From: Cochliopodium minus
Taxonomy: Eukaryota; Discosea; Himatismenida; Cochliopodiidae
NCBI GenBank assembly: GCA_024220525.1
Contig: JAMYWO010000039.1
Location: 36,881-87,894 of the forward strand
DNA: 51,014 bases
Direction: 5' to 3'
Below, piece after piece: positions 34,549 through 46,777 of the stretch. The position numbers and the translations under genes are program-made. Below the pieces are notes generated by a model that made no database searches, was not told the origin of the DNA, and saw nothing but the letters and a program-made list of their open reading frames with translations. The stretch's first letter is position 1; each line of letters begins with the position of its first letter.

Positions 34549-34702
34549 TAATAATAATGTTTATGTTTCTCTGATTTTTTTATGATATTATCATTTTATA
34601 TACCTTCATCACTCTGTTGTGTCTTTAAAAAAAAAAAAAAATTGTTAAGAATTCTCTTGATTTTCTCAAAAATCCAATTGTTCACAATTATTCTTGAATA
34701 AA

Positions 34703-35291
34703 ATGCCAAAAGTAGTCAAAAAGAAAAAAAAAACCAAATTCCATCCATATCAAAAGGAGGAAGAAAATGATATGCAAGATGTCGTGAAACAAGAAGAGAA
34801 AATTGTTACTGTCGGAGGATTAAAAAATAAACATTCATTGGAAATGAGAGATCTCAAAAAATCATGTAAAATAATGAATATTTTTTTAAATTCAATGTTG
34901 ATTAAAATCGATCCTTTCTTCTATCATCTTTAATTATTCTCCTATCATTTATTATAGTCAATAAATTGGATCAGGAGTTCAGCAGGCTCTCATACAGAAA
35001 TATCAATCAGAAAAATAAGAAAAAAGAGCTCAAAAACAAGAAAAAGGCTTTGATCCAAGAATTGTTGGAGAAACAAAAGAAGGAGATCGAAGAATTGGGA
35101 GGGTAAAAATTAATTTTTTTTTTTTTTAAATTCATAACTTTTGATCAAAAAGAAAAAAAGAGGACGTAAAAGTGGACTTCACTTTTGGAGGTGAAGAAAA
35201 TTTGATGTTAAAGACATTCGAGAATAAGGGGATCATGATAGAAGAGGAGAAAGAAGAAGAGAAAAAAATTGTTAAAAATAAAAAGAAATAA
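34703..35291 (+). CDS. Lys/Glu-rich coiled-coil protein, probably nucleolar
   Basis: Three exons. The ATG at 34703 (MPKVVKKKKKTKFHPYQKEE) is chosen because the upstream in-frame extension has no ATG. Exon 2 (from about 34959) encodes FNKLDQEFSRLSYRNINQKN, then a lysine-rich helix to ELGG. Exon 3 is best joined through the acceptor at about 35153 (CAAAAAG), which gives GGKKEDVKVDFTFGGEENLM and ends in a poly-Lys tail at 35291. Basic ends and a charged coiled coil are typical of ribosome-biogenesis factors. No specific family is recognised. Confidence 0.65.
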
Positions 35292-35464
35292 ACATTAAAT
35301 ATTTTATTTATTTTAAATATTAAGTATTAAATATTTTTTATGTTTCGTTTGAAATTGCTTTCGAATTGTTGAACTGCTGCCACAATGAAATCAGGTCTTT
35401 GTTGAGGCCTTTTGAATGGTAGTTTGTTGGATTATTAAATTTTGAAAACATATTTAAAATTGTT

Positions 35465-37739
35465 TTACAAGCTGAGACTGCAGTCTTCATCATTACAAGC
35501 TGCTGTCAAAGGGTTATCTGAAAAAAAAAAATAAAAAAAAAAAAATAATAAATAAAAAATTAAAAATTAAAATTAAAAATAAAAGTTTAAATAACCTGTC
35601 ATATTTGCTATTACAACAGCTTCTTTATTCAAGAAGGTGTTATATTCTTGGTTGTAGACGCAATAAGTCGAAGTGTCGTTACAAATCATGATGCTCGACT
35701 TGTTACTGTATACTTGCAAGACAGGTAATTTGTAAAGAAACTTGCTGGTCTCATTGAAGAGCCCAAAGTTTTGTTGGTCAATCACTGTATGTTTTATTCT
35801 CACTTCACTTTCTTTCAGATAAAAATATTGGGAGACCCATGTTTTTGCTTTAAATGATAAAAATAAAGATCAAAATTTAAAAAATATTTAATGATACCAG
35901 TGAAGTAAAACCACATGTATTCATCATACAATGATGGCATTGAGTAGGTGCTTCTATTATTAATAACGAAGCTCATGATTCCCCAAGGAACTGCGATTTG
36001 CCTAATCAACCAAAACAAGAAAAATCTGTCTAAAAAATTTTTTGTTTTAAAATAATAAACTTGATGATGGAAATTTTCTCGTGAAAAAAATCAAAAAATA
36101 TTGAAACCATTGATGCAGTTAACAGCAAAGGTTTTTGCTTCTTCAGGTGTGTAGTTGTAAAATTTTTGTGCAAATCTCCATTCTACATGATCGCCATAAA
36201 CATCTTTTTATCAATTAAATTAATTTAATTTAAGATGAATTTTTAAATGTTTAATCTTTTAAAAATCTTGTTTACCAACAAAAATTAATCCAGACACATT
36301 CTCGGAGTTATTGAGGGCGTATTGGTAAACATTATTTCCACCTCCTCCCCATCCTAATAAAATGAAGGGCCCCTTTTCTCCCATCCCATCTATGATTTGA
36401 GGATAAATGAAAATTGTTTCATTGATGATGCTCCCTTTTGGATAGTAAGAAGAGTAGCCAATTCCTTTCATTAAAAATATTAATTAAATCAATGCACCAA
36501 CATTTTTGAGAAAATATTTTTTACCTGGTTTATCAAAGGAGCAAACTCTGTATCCAGCATTTGTAAAATTTCTGATCAAAGGCTATTGATGATCAATTTT
36601 TTAAATTAAAAGATTTTTTATTTAAATAGAATAAGGTATACCCAAAAATCATAAATTCCGTGAGATGTGTCCGAGTCTAAGATGATGACAGGGAAAGATT
36701 CATTCTTAGCAACTCCCTCACATACATAATGAATCTTTAATTTTACGTTTTTTGAAGATTTCACTTATAAAATAGAAATTAGTTATTGAATATATCGAAA
36801 GCACGTTCTTATTATTTTAAAATAATAATTATTTATTTTTATACCTGTCATAAATTTTCCTCCGGGGCTGTATGAAATTCCTCTTGCGGAAATTCCTGCT
36901 CCCCCCAACAATAAACCCTAATTTTTGGTTGAGATTAATTACCTAACAAATTCCTTTATTACTGAACTTACCGTGAACAAAATAGAAATACACAGGAACA
37001 CCAAGTTTATCATCAAGACAATAGACAATGCTCTGCTCTCTTCTTTGTCAGAATAGTTAACAGATATATTTCCATGTTTAGATTTTTTGGTCAAGAAATA
37101 TGCATAAGCTTTATAAACAAATATACATTAAAAGTTTTTATTTTTATTTTTTTTTTTGATTAATTTTTTATTTTTTTTTTGATATTGATTAATTTTTTTT
37201 AACTTTACCATTTGTTATGGTCAAAACTAATGCCCAAATTGCATTTGTATCTGATCCAATAGAATACAGAAGAAAAATAAAGAAGGATATGATCGTCAAT
37301 ATCAAATTGACGATGGAGGAGGCCACATTTTCCTTATTTTTCTTGAATGTAATCAGTATTATTTGAAGTCCAACAAAAAACAGTAATCCTGTTATCCATA
37401 TTTGGGTTGATACTAACAAAAGAAATATAAATTTTAATTTTATGAAATTTCTTAGTTCGTTAGATCAACGTATAATTAATTCAATTAATAAACCCAAAAT
37501 TTAATATATTGATTGGATTCATATTTATAACCTTATCATTTCCCAATCTTAAATTATTTATTCATATTATTCACCTGGTTCTATGTTGATTGGTCCTGTA
37601 ATTTCATTATTTTAGTGGACAATCAATTTTTTTTATATAATTTACCAGGTTTCGAATAATAGATAGAATAGATGATGAATCCAATGATACTGGCCAATGT
37701 GACAAAAATTCCATAAATCCTTGGGAAAGAGAGAGACAT
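35465..37739 (-). CDS. polytopic membrane protein with alpha/beta-hydrolase domain lacking nucleophile Ser
   Basis: This is a minus-strand gene of about ten short exons. Exon 1 (37739 down) has a membrane helix (IYGIFVTLASIIGFIIYSIY). The exon at 37415-37209 has two more (TQIWITGLLFFVGLQIILI), and the one at about 37110-36970 another. The hydrolase part follows: an HGIYDFWPLI oxyanion region (about 36650), RVCSFDKPG plus GYSSYYPKG (the usual D-x-P-G-x-G-x-S block, about 36540-36440), and the nucleophile elbow (about 36350), which reads LLGWGGGGNNVYQYALN. The family expects G-x-S-x-G there, and the Ser is Gly. Later exons (EWRFAQKFYNYTPEEAKTFA, about 36190) include several Asn-glycosylation sites, and the gene ends CNDEDCSLSL at 35465. 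It may be a non-catalytic or altered hydrolase facing the lumen or outside. Confidence 0.72.
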
Positions 37740-37976
37740 TCAAAACTTTTTTTTTAATTTTTTTGTTATGATCAAGAGAACATTTGTTTTGACAGGAAAA
37801 AAAGGAAGAATTTTTAAACTCTGAATGAATTATCTCAAAAAATTAAAAGAAAGATGGAAAAATTTATAATAAATAAATTTCAAAATCACTGATTTTGAAT
37901 TCTTGAAATCAATAAAAAAACAATGTTTATCTATTAGTTATATAAGGAAAAAAATCATTTTATTTAAATTTTGAAG

Positions 37977-40900
37977 TTAATTGAATTCTTGGTATTCTTT
38001 TTTTCTTCGGCATCCTCCGAAAAGTTTATAAAAGAGGCTGTATGCAATGGATTGATCGTCAAAAGGACCCAAAGAGGCAGTTTTGGAGTTATAAAGGCCT
38101 GTCTTTTTACCAAACAAAAAGATTATGCCAACCAAGACAGCTAAGCCGATAGGTAAAGCAACATAGTAATCATATAAACCTAGGAAAAAAAAAGACATCA
38201 AAAATTTTCCATAAATAAAATTCAAAGTTAAAAAAACAAAAAATAGTTTGAAATAATTAATAATTAATAAAATTAGAACCTAAGCCCACAGGGAGATCTC
38301 CGAAGAGAATAGCAACTAAGAAACTGGTGAGGGCGTAGGGAAACTGCGACTTTGCGTGGGAGACAGGGGAAATACCAGCCACCATGGCACTCAAAACAAC
38401 CACATCAGAAAAAGGGGATGATGAGTCACCTTTAAAAAAGAATAAAAGATTAAAGATAAAAGATTAAAAAATAAAATAAAATAAAAAAATAAAAAAAATA
38501 AAAAATAAAATAAAAATAAAAACAAATTTAAAAAAGTTTGTAATACCAAAAGATGCTCCTGCAATGATGGCTGCTATGGTTTGGGACATGATATTTTCGT
38601 CTCCGGGTGCAATGGCGTGAGCGAGTGGGACTGAAACAGGAAACATAATTGCCATTGTACCATAACTAAATTCAAAATGAAAATCCTTTTTTTTATTTTT
38701 AATTAATGTTTATTTTTACCTTGATCCGTTCGCAAAACTAGCTAAACCACTATTGAATACAAAATGGAGAAATAAAAAAAAATTAATAAATTAAAAATCA
38801 AATTTAAAAGGTTAATTCACCTCAAAATTGCTGTTAAAAAAGGCAGGATTCCTCCAGGCAAAGAAGATTTGAACGCTGAAGCGAAAAATGGACCTAATTG
38901 GAGTTTTGTACAAATTTCCCTTTTGAAAAAAAATTAATTGAAAAATCAAATTGTTATCAGTATTTGGGTACCCAAGAGTAAAGGCCATACATAAGAGAAA
39001 CATGGGAGAAGCAGTTGATCCAACACCACTTTTAAAAAAGTTGAAATTTATTTTTCAGTTTAGAAAAAAATTATTTTTAAATGTCAGATCACACTTTTAA
39101 CAAGATTTTAAATTTGTTTATTATAATATTATAAATTCTGTTTTATTGTTTAAATTTTATTTAGATATATTTTGTTTATAGATTTATTTTATTTTTAATA
39201 TAAAAATTTTTTACGCGTTAAAAATGGATAATAATTGAGAAAATGTGAAAATTCTTTGGATAGCGAGCAATAACATGGCAATGATACAAGAGGTGAATAC
39301 TGCCCAAATCAAGGAGTCCATGGTGGAAGCTTGGGACAACATGTCTTGCAAGTTTGGTCTGTCTGAAATTCCCTTGTTTACAGTATTTTTGTATCCTGTG
39401 AACAACATTGCCCCAAGAGAGATAAAAATGAAAGAAAAAAGAGGGATGATCGCTAAATTTTTAAATTATAATTGAGGATGAATAAATTGACTTTATTTTT
39501 GTTGAATGAAATATTAAAAGGAATCCTTTAAAATGATGAAATGAAAATGAAAAATATAATGTGTCCAAAAATAATAAAAAAATATAAAATTTTTACCGTT
39601 TAAACTTCTATGAGGCTTATCTTTTACAGGAGAAAAATCTACTTTGAAAACCCTATCTTTAGGCCCCAAATCATCATTGGAATAATTGACAGGAATGTCC
39701 TCCTCGAATTGAATGTCATCCCTCTCCAAAATGGATTTTTTGGATTCCCTCTCAGAGTTGTACATGAAGCCAAAATCTCTACCAGTAAAAGCAACCAAAA
39801 AAGCAAAAAAAACGAAAAAAATTTGGAAGAAATTTCTTGGAATGTTGGAAACGAAAGTGAAGTATGCACTCCTTTCTATACCTAATAATCTAAATTGTTC
39901 TTCGATATATCTCACTTGTACGGACATATAGCTCGATACGATAGAAATGGAAGCGATCGGACCTAAAAATTCATTTGAAATATTTGTTTATTAATTTTTA
40001 TTCTGAAATAAAAAAAAATTACCTGATGTGCAATCAACCAAGAATGCAAACTTTTCTTTACTAATGTTTAATTTGGTTATCAGTGGTGCCATGGAAGGTC
40101 CAGTAAGAAAAATGGAAATATATGCTAAGTAAAAGGGAAAAATAATAATTGTTTATTTATTTTATATAAAAAAATTGTCAAAAAAATACAAGATACACAA
40201 ATGATGCATCCCATTGTTAATGTTATCACTTCTACTCTTCTGGTTGTGCTGGCAATATTTGACAGTTGTTCTCCGAATTTTAAAAAACCTCCGGAAACTT
40301 GCAACAATGCAGTCAAACCACCGATCAACAAACCTGTTGATGTTGACATTGGGTCAGAAATAAATAAAAAGTTATTAAGTTATTGAATTAAATTACCAAA
40401 AATGATGACCTGTGCATTTCCTTTATTTATCCATGTATTTACATAATGCAATGAAAAAGTTTCCAAAAACCCCCCTAATGGATTGTAGAACAATATGAAT
40501 GTTGATCCAACAGCCACTAAATGAAATGTAAAAAAAAAATGAAAATTTTTTTTTTAGCTGAATTGATATAAACCTCCGATGAAAAGCCCTGCAAGCCCAT
40601 CTCTCAAAATGATGACAAAAATCATTGCTATGATAGGTGGCAGTATACATAGAAACGATGGTAATGATTTCACCGTTTGTGTCTTTGTGAATTCGAGCTC
40701 TTTTTCTTCGTTTTTGATTATCACCTGAAATACAAGTTCATTTTTCGCTGCTGTAATTATCACATTTCTCATTGTCAATGTATTTGTATTTGTGACATTT
40801 ACCCATGTATGATTATAGATTTGGATCTGGTTGGATAAGATGTCAAGTTGGACTATTGTCGCTATTATTTTTATGAAATTGTATTATTAGAAACAAATAT

Positions 40901-41189
40901 TTTATGGTTGGCAATCAAAATAGATGTTGCATTCCAAATTTTGATATTGAGTATAATTTATATTGAATTATTTTTGCCATTATTTATGCTTTGAAGCCAA
41001 ATGACATACTTACAATCATTTACCATTTATTTTTTCAGAAAATTGGATTTGAACGATTTGATCAATATTTTGCAAGACAAGATCTGGAAATGTGATCACG
41101 ACAGACGGATTCCCAGAGAAGAAGGTTTGGGCATTCAATGGAGAAATGAATAGATAAAAAAGAAAAAATATTAAAAGGAATTTTCTCAT
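37977..41189 (-). CDS. NhaC-type Na+/H+ antiporter-like membrane protein
   Basis: A minus-strand gene of about a dozen exons. Exon 1 starts at 41189 with a signal sequence (MRKFLLIFFLFYLFISPLNA). An extracellular domain of about 120 residues follows, with several N-glycosylation sites (NHTWVNVTNTN, about 40800). The transporter domain then starts (FLCILPPIIAMIFVIILRDG, about 40640), with STSTGLLIGGLTALLQVSGG (about 40345) and VRYIEEQFRLLGIERSAYFT (about 39915). It also has SVPLAHAIAPGDENIMSQTI (about 38630) and the diagnostic motif of NhaC-type carriers, GDSSSPFSDVVVLSAMVAG (about 38430-38360), preceded by GASFG. The end is KEYQEFN at 37977. NhaC proteins exchange sodium for protons. The large glycosylated leader domain is not in bacterial NhaC but occurs in related eukaryotic proteins. 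The cytosolic loop at about 39800-39640 is acidic. Confidence 0.8.
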
Positions 41190-41286
41190 TAAAAAAAGAA
41201 TTCAATTTTATTTAATTATTTAAATCACAAAACAAATTAATAATCACAATTAAATTATCAATAAAAAATTAATTTTAATTTGAAAT

Positions 41287-42442
41287 TTAATCATTGCTGA
41301 TGACAACAGCGGAACGGTTGAATTTCTCTTTGTTGTCTGCGACATAAAGCATAAACTTGGCAAGATCCTTTCTGGTGATCCTGCTTTTAATTTGAGGAGT
41401 AGAAAAGACATCGTTACAATAAATAACCTTGTTTTTGGATTCTTCAAGAGACAAGTAAGGAGGTCTGACAATAGTCCAATCAATGACAGTATTGTTGAAC
41501 AACAAATTTTCAGTGTTAGTCTTTCAAAAAAATAAAAAATAAAAAATAAAGACCATTTAAAAAAATTAATTGAAAATAAAAAAGATTGTTTTACAAGATC
41601 ATCATAGACATTTTTCAACAAAAGATTTTTAAAAAGTAAGTTAAATATAAGAGGAACATTGTTGTCCCATACTGTAGAATTGTTTGGACCAACTCCATAA
41701 GCACCAAGCCAAACAAAGTTATTACTGTGTCTGCTTTTTTGTTCTGCTAAAGCTCTGAGCACGTTGACAGTTGCGTTGTAGTTGATGGATACTGGGGTTG
41801 CCAATCTTAACGGATTGAATTTATGTCCATAAGCTGAAATGACAGCATCAGCACCTGCCAATCCTTTAGCTACCTATCATTATTTTTAAATTAGTAAATG
41901 AAAGTTCATTTTTTGAATGAAGAATAATGATTTATTCTCCGCATTGTATTAAATATTTGCTTTTGATCATTATAAATCCAATCTTTTGTATTATTCTGAT
42001 GATTTTCTTTAATTTATTTTATTATACTCTTGAATTTACCTCTTCATAATTATATAGATCCCCATTTCTTATCACCAAATTTGGATCTTTGATATCATTC
42101 AAATAGCTGGATGTTTGTCTTGTAAATGCAATAGTTTTCACTCCCATTTTTAATGCTGCTCTCACCAATTCTTCTCCAGTCGCACCTATTTAGGAAAATA
42201 AAGGTTTTTTGATTCTGAATATTTCTTAATTTATAATTTTTTTAACCTGTTGCTCCCAAAATAGCCACTGATTTCAAATTTGTGAGTTTATTGAAATTGC
42301 TCAAATCTAAATTCTCATGATTCCTGCATTTTGGAAACAAATGCTCAAATTTTTTTGGATCACGTGTATGTTCTATCCAAGGCCAACTGATACCAATAGA
42401 AACAACAATTAAAAATCCTAATACCCATACAACATTAGACAT
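41287..42442 (-). CDS. membrane-anchored atypical short-chain dehydrogenase (NmrA/BVR-B-like)
   Basis: There are four exons: about 42442-42246, 42185-42040, 41876-41600 and 41520-41287. The start at 42442 (MSNVVWVLGFLIVVSIGISW) gives one N-terminal membrane helix. The exon 1-2 join reads VAILGATGATGEELVRAALK, an ATG-x-x-G dinucleotide-binding loop at the start of a Rossmann fold. Then come IRNGDLYNYEE, GADAVISAYGHKF and FVWLGAYGVGPNNST. The last exon has DWTIVRPPYLSLEES and SRITRKDLAKFMLYVADNKE. This order (GATGxxG, GD, ADAVISA, TIVRPP, ISRxDLA) is that of the SDR_a5 group, which includes biliverdin reductase B and NmrA-like proteins. The substrate is unknown. Only 97 bases separate it from the antiporter downstream on the same strand. 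Confidence 0.85.
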
Positions 42443-42629
42443 CAACAGTAAACTTTTTTTTTTTAATAATTTTTTCTGCAAAAAAAAAAAATCCCAAATC
42501 TTTTTATTGTCAGGAGGCCAATGAAGAATACCTATAAAATATCCTTCTGGAATCATAATCAAAATCCATTCCCTAAAGAAGGATTATTATTGGTATGTTC
42601 AACATTCTTAAAAATTTATTAAATCACAG

Positions 42630-43524
42630 ATCTTTCATATTTATCTCTTTTGAAGATAAGACATGCACCCAGAGAAGGAGGTAATAAACTAAAATTCCCG
42701 AAAGAAAAAAATGTGAAAAATTCAATCTTAATTCGAATATATTTTTATTTTAGGATTTATTGTACAAAGTGATGCTCAATTGTAAAATAATTCATCTATA
42801 TACTTAATGTTGATGTAATCATAATATTTAAATAATAATCTAAGAAAGATAACCGACAATCAATTAAATTTTATTCAAATAACAATGGATATTGATTCAA
42901 TTTTAAGTCAAAGAGATAATTTTATCAACAAAAATACTCATTCAAAAAAATTTTCCAAAGAACCGAGAGCGGGATCTTGAAAACAAAGCAATTATCAGAA
43001 AGATTGAAAAAAGAGCATCCAGTCAGACCAAAGTTCATCTCATCAGATATAGAAAGATGTCAAAAAACCGCATTTTTTTTGAATCATTGCTTCGATATCT
43101 TGGATGACAAAGAATTTTATAAATCACTCACATTATGCAAAGAATTGAGCTATAGATATCCCATTCTCAATCGTGAAGAATATCTTCCCCTCATTCAAAA
43201 AGATGGTATCACCGTTCTCAAGAATCATTCTAATGGAATAAAGATTGATGGAATGAAGCATAGAGATCTCTTTGTGGAAGATCTAATCTCCAAATTAGAA
43301 GTACATTTGAAAAGTTCATTTGTGATAGGGATCACCCATGATCATACCATAGGTAGATAATTATCAACATATAACCTTTATATTTTATAATTGCAATTTT
43401 AATTTTTAAAAAAAAAGCTTGCATTCTCCGTTATTATGGAATTGAGGAAGATATATCTTGGGTAGATCCTTTATGTGGAGTTTACATTGAAAAATTGAAT
43501 AAAAATGAAGCCGATAATAAATAA
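42630..43524 (+). CDS. histidine phosphatase superfamily protein (5' end unresolved)
   Basis: Three exons fit together: 42630-about 42679 (LLKIRHAPREGG, the catalytic RH motif), about 42755-42789, and about 42961-43355, followed by a fourth at about 43420-43524. The join of exons 2 and 3 gives FIVQSDAQLTESGILKTKQL, the typical DxxLTxxG-xxQA region. Then come FISSDIERCQKTA (phosphate-pocket Arg with Ser), a helical middle, and GITHDHTIG with the second catalytic His. The end is WVDPLCGVYIEKL. The usual RHG is RHA here. These enzymes remove phosphate through a phospho-His. The start is not found: the acceptor at 42628-42629 needs an upstream exon ending in phase 1, and the nearest candidate ATG (42521) gives phase 0. 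It is divergent from the SDR gene. Confidence 0.75.
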
Positions 43525-43686
43525 TTAATGTTTATTTTTGCTGTTGGATCAATTTTATTGACTATTTATAATCCATTTTTCAACCAGAAAGTCTCGAAAT
43601 CTATCCAAGATTGGAACGAGATCTTGAAATAATAATCATTTTTGATCATTTTTTTTTATTATTTTTATTTTAATTTTGGATAAAAT

Positions 43687-44085
43687 TTAAAACATTCTTC
43701 TTGTTGTTATTGCAGGACTTTTTTCGTCGTACTCTTCTTTACTTATCCAAGTCTGCTGAAAAGTGCCAAGAGAAACTAAGATGGAAGCACCAATGAAACT
43801 GCTGTACTCTCTTTCCATTGGAGCAATAATTTTGATTTTGTCATTAGGTGCCAACAATTCAATTTCTTTAGTTAATCTTTCTTTGAAAATTTTAAGGACT
43901 TTATACATCACAAAATTTAAATTAGTTCTATTAAAAAACTAACTTTTGCAATCTTTGTTATTGATGTCTTTTTCTAAATCAAGAGAAAATTCACAAAGGG
44001 TCTTTTTAATATTGTGTCTTAATCCTTTCTCCGTCTGAGTTTCCATCAGGCACACTTTATTACCAATAATCTTTTTGAGAAGAAA
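43687..44085 (-). pseudogene. actin fragment, C-terminal half (inverted relative to its N-terminal piece)
   Basis: On the minus strand, 44085-43940 reads like actin subdomain 3/4: [14 protein letters not shown] aligns with LTDYLMKILTERG, and HNIKKTLCEFSLDLEKDI aligns with RDIKEKLCYVALDFEQEM. The next piece (43911-43687) is the actin C-terminus: [40 protein letters not shown], and a final RRMF where actins end RKCF. About 80-100 residues that should lie between them are missing. The family assignment is certain by eye. The sequence is too divergent and incomplete for a working actin. Confidence 0.75.
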
Positions 44086-44310
44086 ACTAGATAATTTTGC
44101 CGTAGTAATAGATAATGGCAGCAGTTTGATTAAAGCTGGATTGAATGGAGATGATGCCCCCAGATGCATCTTCCCAAGTGTAAAAATAAATAAAATGATG
44201 AAAATTGCAAATATTTATCAATTTCCCTTGGATAATTGGAAAGATCCAAGAAAAATACAGTAAATTTGAAGTAGTAAAGGAAAAGATCTATTGTGGAGAT
44301 GAAGCATAGT
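44086..44310 (+). pseudogene. actin fragment, N-terminal piece
   Basis: On the plus strand, 44090-44180 encodes [20 protein letters not shown] and PRCIFPS, the actin phosphate-loop 1 region and start. A GT donor follows at 44180. After an AG at about 44259, KEKIYCGDEA (about 44280) matches the D-loop-proximal YVGDEA of actin and is followed by stops. The piece points away from the C-terminal fragment on its left, so the two halves are inverted relative to each other, with a breakpoint near 44085. Confidence 0.75.
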
Positions 44311-44334
44311 TAGGCTCATAAAATAAAAAAAAAA

Positions 44335-45581
44335 ATGACAAAAATTTCTGACCCTCTATCTTATATTCAAATTGAGGTTATAAGATATTCGATGGCTTCA
44401 TTTTCAATTTTGAGTATGGTGGGTACAAGTTTCATTATCATCACCTATATCTTTTTCAAAGTAATATATATATTTTATTTCAATTGTATTTATTGTATTT
44501 ATTGATATTCCAAATAGAAATTAAGAACAAATGTGACCTTTTTGATATTCAATCTTGCCATTTCTGATTTTGGATCCTCTTTCTCGAATTTTCTATCAAT
44601 ATTTCTTCCATTACATCAATATAATCCCTTTGAATTCCCTGCATTATGCGTAAGAAGAAATATTTTAGAAATCCAAAATATATAAATCAATTTTACATAT
44701 TTCAGATTATCCAAGGAGCATTGATACAGTTTTTTAATTTCTGTTCTTTTTTATGGGTAATTTCGATATCAGTATTTGCATATCTTTCAATTGTAAAGAA
44801 ATTCAAGAAAAATCAGCTGGATACCTTTTTCATGTTGAGTAAAGTAATAATAAAAGATATATCTTAAATACTTATTTAATTTTACAAAAAGTTTATTAAT
44901 TATTTTGTTCCATTTGTTATTTCTATTTCAATACTTTCCGCAAATGCTTATGGATTTGCTAGTGGTACTTATGGGGATATTTCACCGTAGTTTTTTTAAA
45001 AAATATAAAACTTTAAATTTAAATACAAAATAGGTGGGTAAAAAAATTTTTTATTTACCACAAATTTTTTTTAGAATTAAACTTTTGTCAAGTGTTGGAT
45101 AGAATCTAGTTATGGAGGATTTAGACTAGGTTTTTACTACTTCCCAGCGCTTATCATTTTAATAGTCTGTATTATTTTATATATTCCAATTATTAAAAAG
45201 ATAGAAAAAGATTTGGGGTAGTTTCGATTTAAACTTTTTTGACAACAAATAATTTATTTATTGAAAAGATTCCTCCACAAAACAGCAAAAAAACGTATGG
45301 TTGGTTACATTATTGTTTTTGTTATAACAGTACTTCCTGGACTCATCAATAGACTTCAAGAAGCTATTCAAGAAAAATCTAATTTTAACTTGTTTTTAGT
45401 TGAAGCCATTATGACAGCTTCTCAAGGTAATTAATATTTTTAGCTTTGATTTTCATAATTTTCTTTGAGTTTAGGTTTTTTGAACAGTTTGATTTATGGG
45501 TTTAGATCAACTGTGAGAAATGAAATTATTTCTTGTGTTTGTAGAAAAAGGGTTACACATCATTTACAAACAGAATTTTAA
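44335..45581 (+). CDS. cAMP-receptor-like (CRL/class E) G-protein-coupled receptor
   Basis: Exons are 44335-44460, 44518-44649, 44706-44843, 44892-44986, a 4-base exon GTGG at 45034-45037, 45093-about 45217, about 45269-45425 and about 45474-45581. Seven hydrophobic helices can be counted: SFSILSMVGTSFIIITYIFF, NVTFLIFNLAISDFGSSFSN, FFNFCSFLWVISISVFAYLS, YFVPFVISISILSANAYGFA, FRLGFYYFPALIILIVCII, MVGYIIVFVITVLPGLINRL and a last one near MTASQGFLNSLIYGFRS. The WCWIESSYGGFRLG block in extracellular loop 2 and QGFLNSLIYGF at helix 7 are hallmarks of Dictyostelium cAMP receptors and their relatives. The first W of WCWI depends on the micro-exon. The C-tail is short. The ligand is unknown. Confidence 0.82.
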
Positions 45582-46777
45582 ATTTACAAATAAACTTGAA
45601 TTTTTTTTGATCATGTTTAATAACTTATTGGAATTATTTCATTTTTTTTTTTTTCAAGAATATTCTTCAATGCTCCAAAACATCTTTGCATTGGAGCTGT
45701 TTATTCCAAAACAGAAACGATAAAAAACAAACATTATTGACAAACCTAAAACAGAACATTCTTTAAACAAAACAAACAACAGAAGATTAATTCAAAAACA
45801 AAATAAAGTTGTTCAATTAAAATAGAACAAAAAATTTACACAAAACAATCTTCAAAATGAAAACAACATTAACTCAACAAAACAACAATCTTTCACTTGA
45901 ACAACTATATAAAAAAAAAAAAAAGATTTTGTGTGGTTCGATCTGAGACCTCAAAGTAAATAAAAAAGAAGAATTTTTAAAAAAGTGAGAAATTAGTTAT
46001 TTATTTATTTTCTATTTTTTAGTAAAACAATTATTAAATTTTTGAAAGGATAAATAAAGATAAAATAAAAAAAAAATGTGTAAAAAAATTTTAATTTAAA
46101 CAAATTTAAAAATTTTAAACAACAAAAAATCTCAAAAATATTTAATACTAAGACTATCAATCTTTTCAAAAAATTAAATAAAAATTTGGTAAAAGAAAAA
46201 TGAATAAAAAAAAACTTTAATTTTACAAAAAAATTAAAATAATTATTTATTTTACGATTTAAATAATTTTCTTTATTAATTAAAATGTAAAATTAGTTTT
46301 AAAAGATTTTTTTCTCTAAATTTAATTTAAATAAAAGATCAACAAATTATTCATTTTGCAATTTAATTCAAAAAAAAAAACTATTTAAAATAGAAGAAGT
46401 AAAATTCAATATTTTTTCACAAAGTTTTGTTCTTTGAAGTTTGAAGTTGACAATTATGATATTTTAATATTATTATTTTCAAATTACCAAGAATTCTTAT
46501 CAGTCTAATGAAAATCTTTCAAAAAGGGTTTTCTCAAAATTAAAATTTTTTATCTTTTGCTAAAAGGGAAAGTTTTTCTTCATTTGATTTTAAAGATCTC
46601 AATTCTAAAAAAAAAAAATAAAAAAGGTTTTTTTCTTTTTAATAATCTTTTTCTTAAGAAAATGATAATTTAACTTGCATAAATGTCTTGCAGCATTTGC
46701 TTTATATTCCATGCTATTCAATTAAAATAATTTTTTTTTGTAACATTTTTTAATTTATATTTCAAATAAAAAAAAAA
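45582..46777. other. 1.2 kb gene-poor AT-rich stretch
   Basis: No open frame with protein character is seen on either strand. The first 300 bases are an AAC/CAA-flavoured A-rich region (AACAAAACAAAC-like), unlike the TAAAA texture of introns. The rest is mixed A/T, with a T-rich end before the ATG at 46778. It could be the long 3' region of the GPCR transcript or upstream sequence of the next gene. Confidence 0.5.

Noticed and set aside
37977-41189. Citrate or DASS-type transporter
   Set aside because: The GASFG and GDSSSPFSD motifs fit NhaC-type antiporters, while the paired SNT motifs of DASS carriers are not seen.
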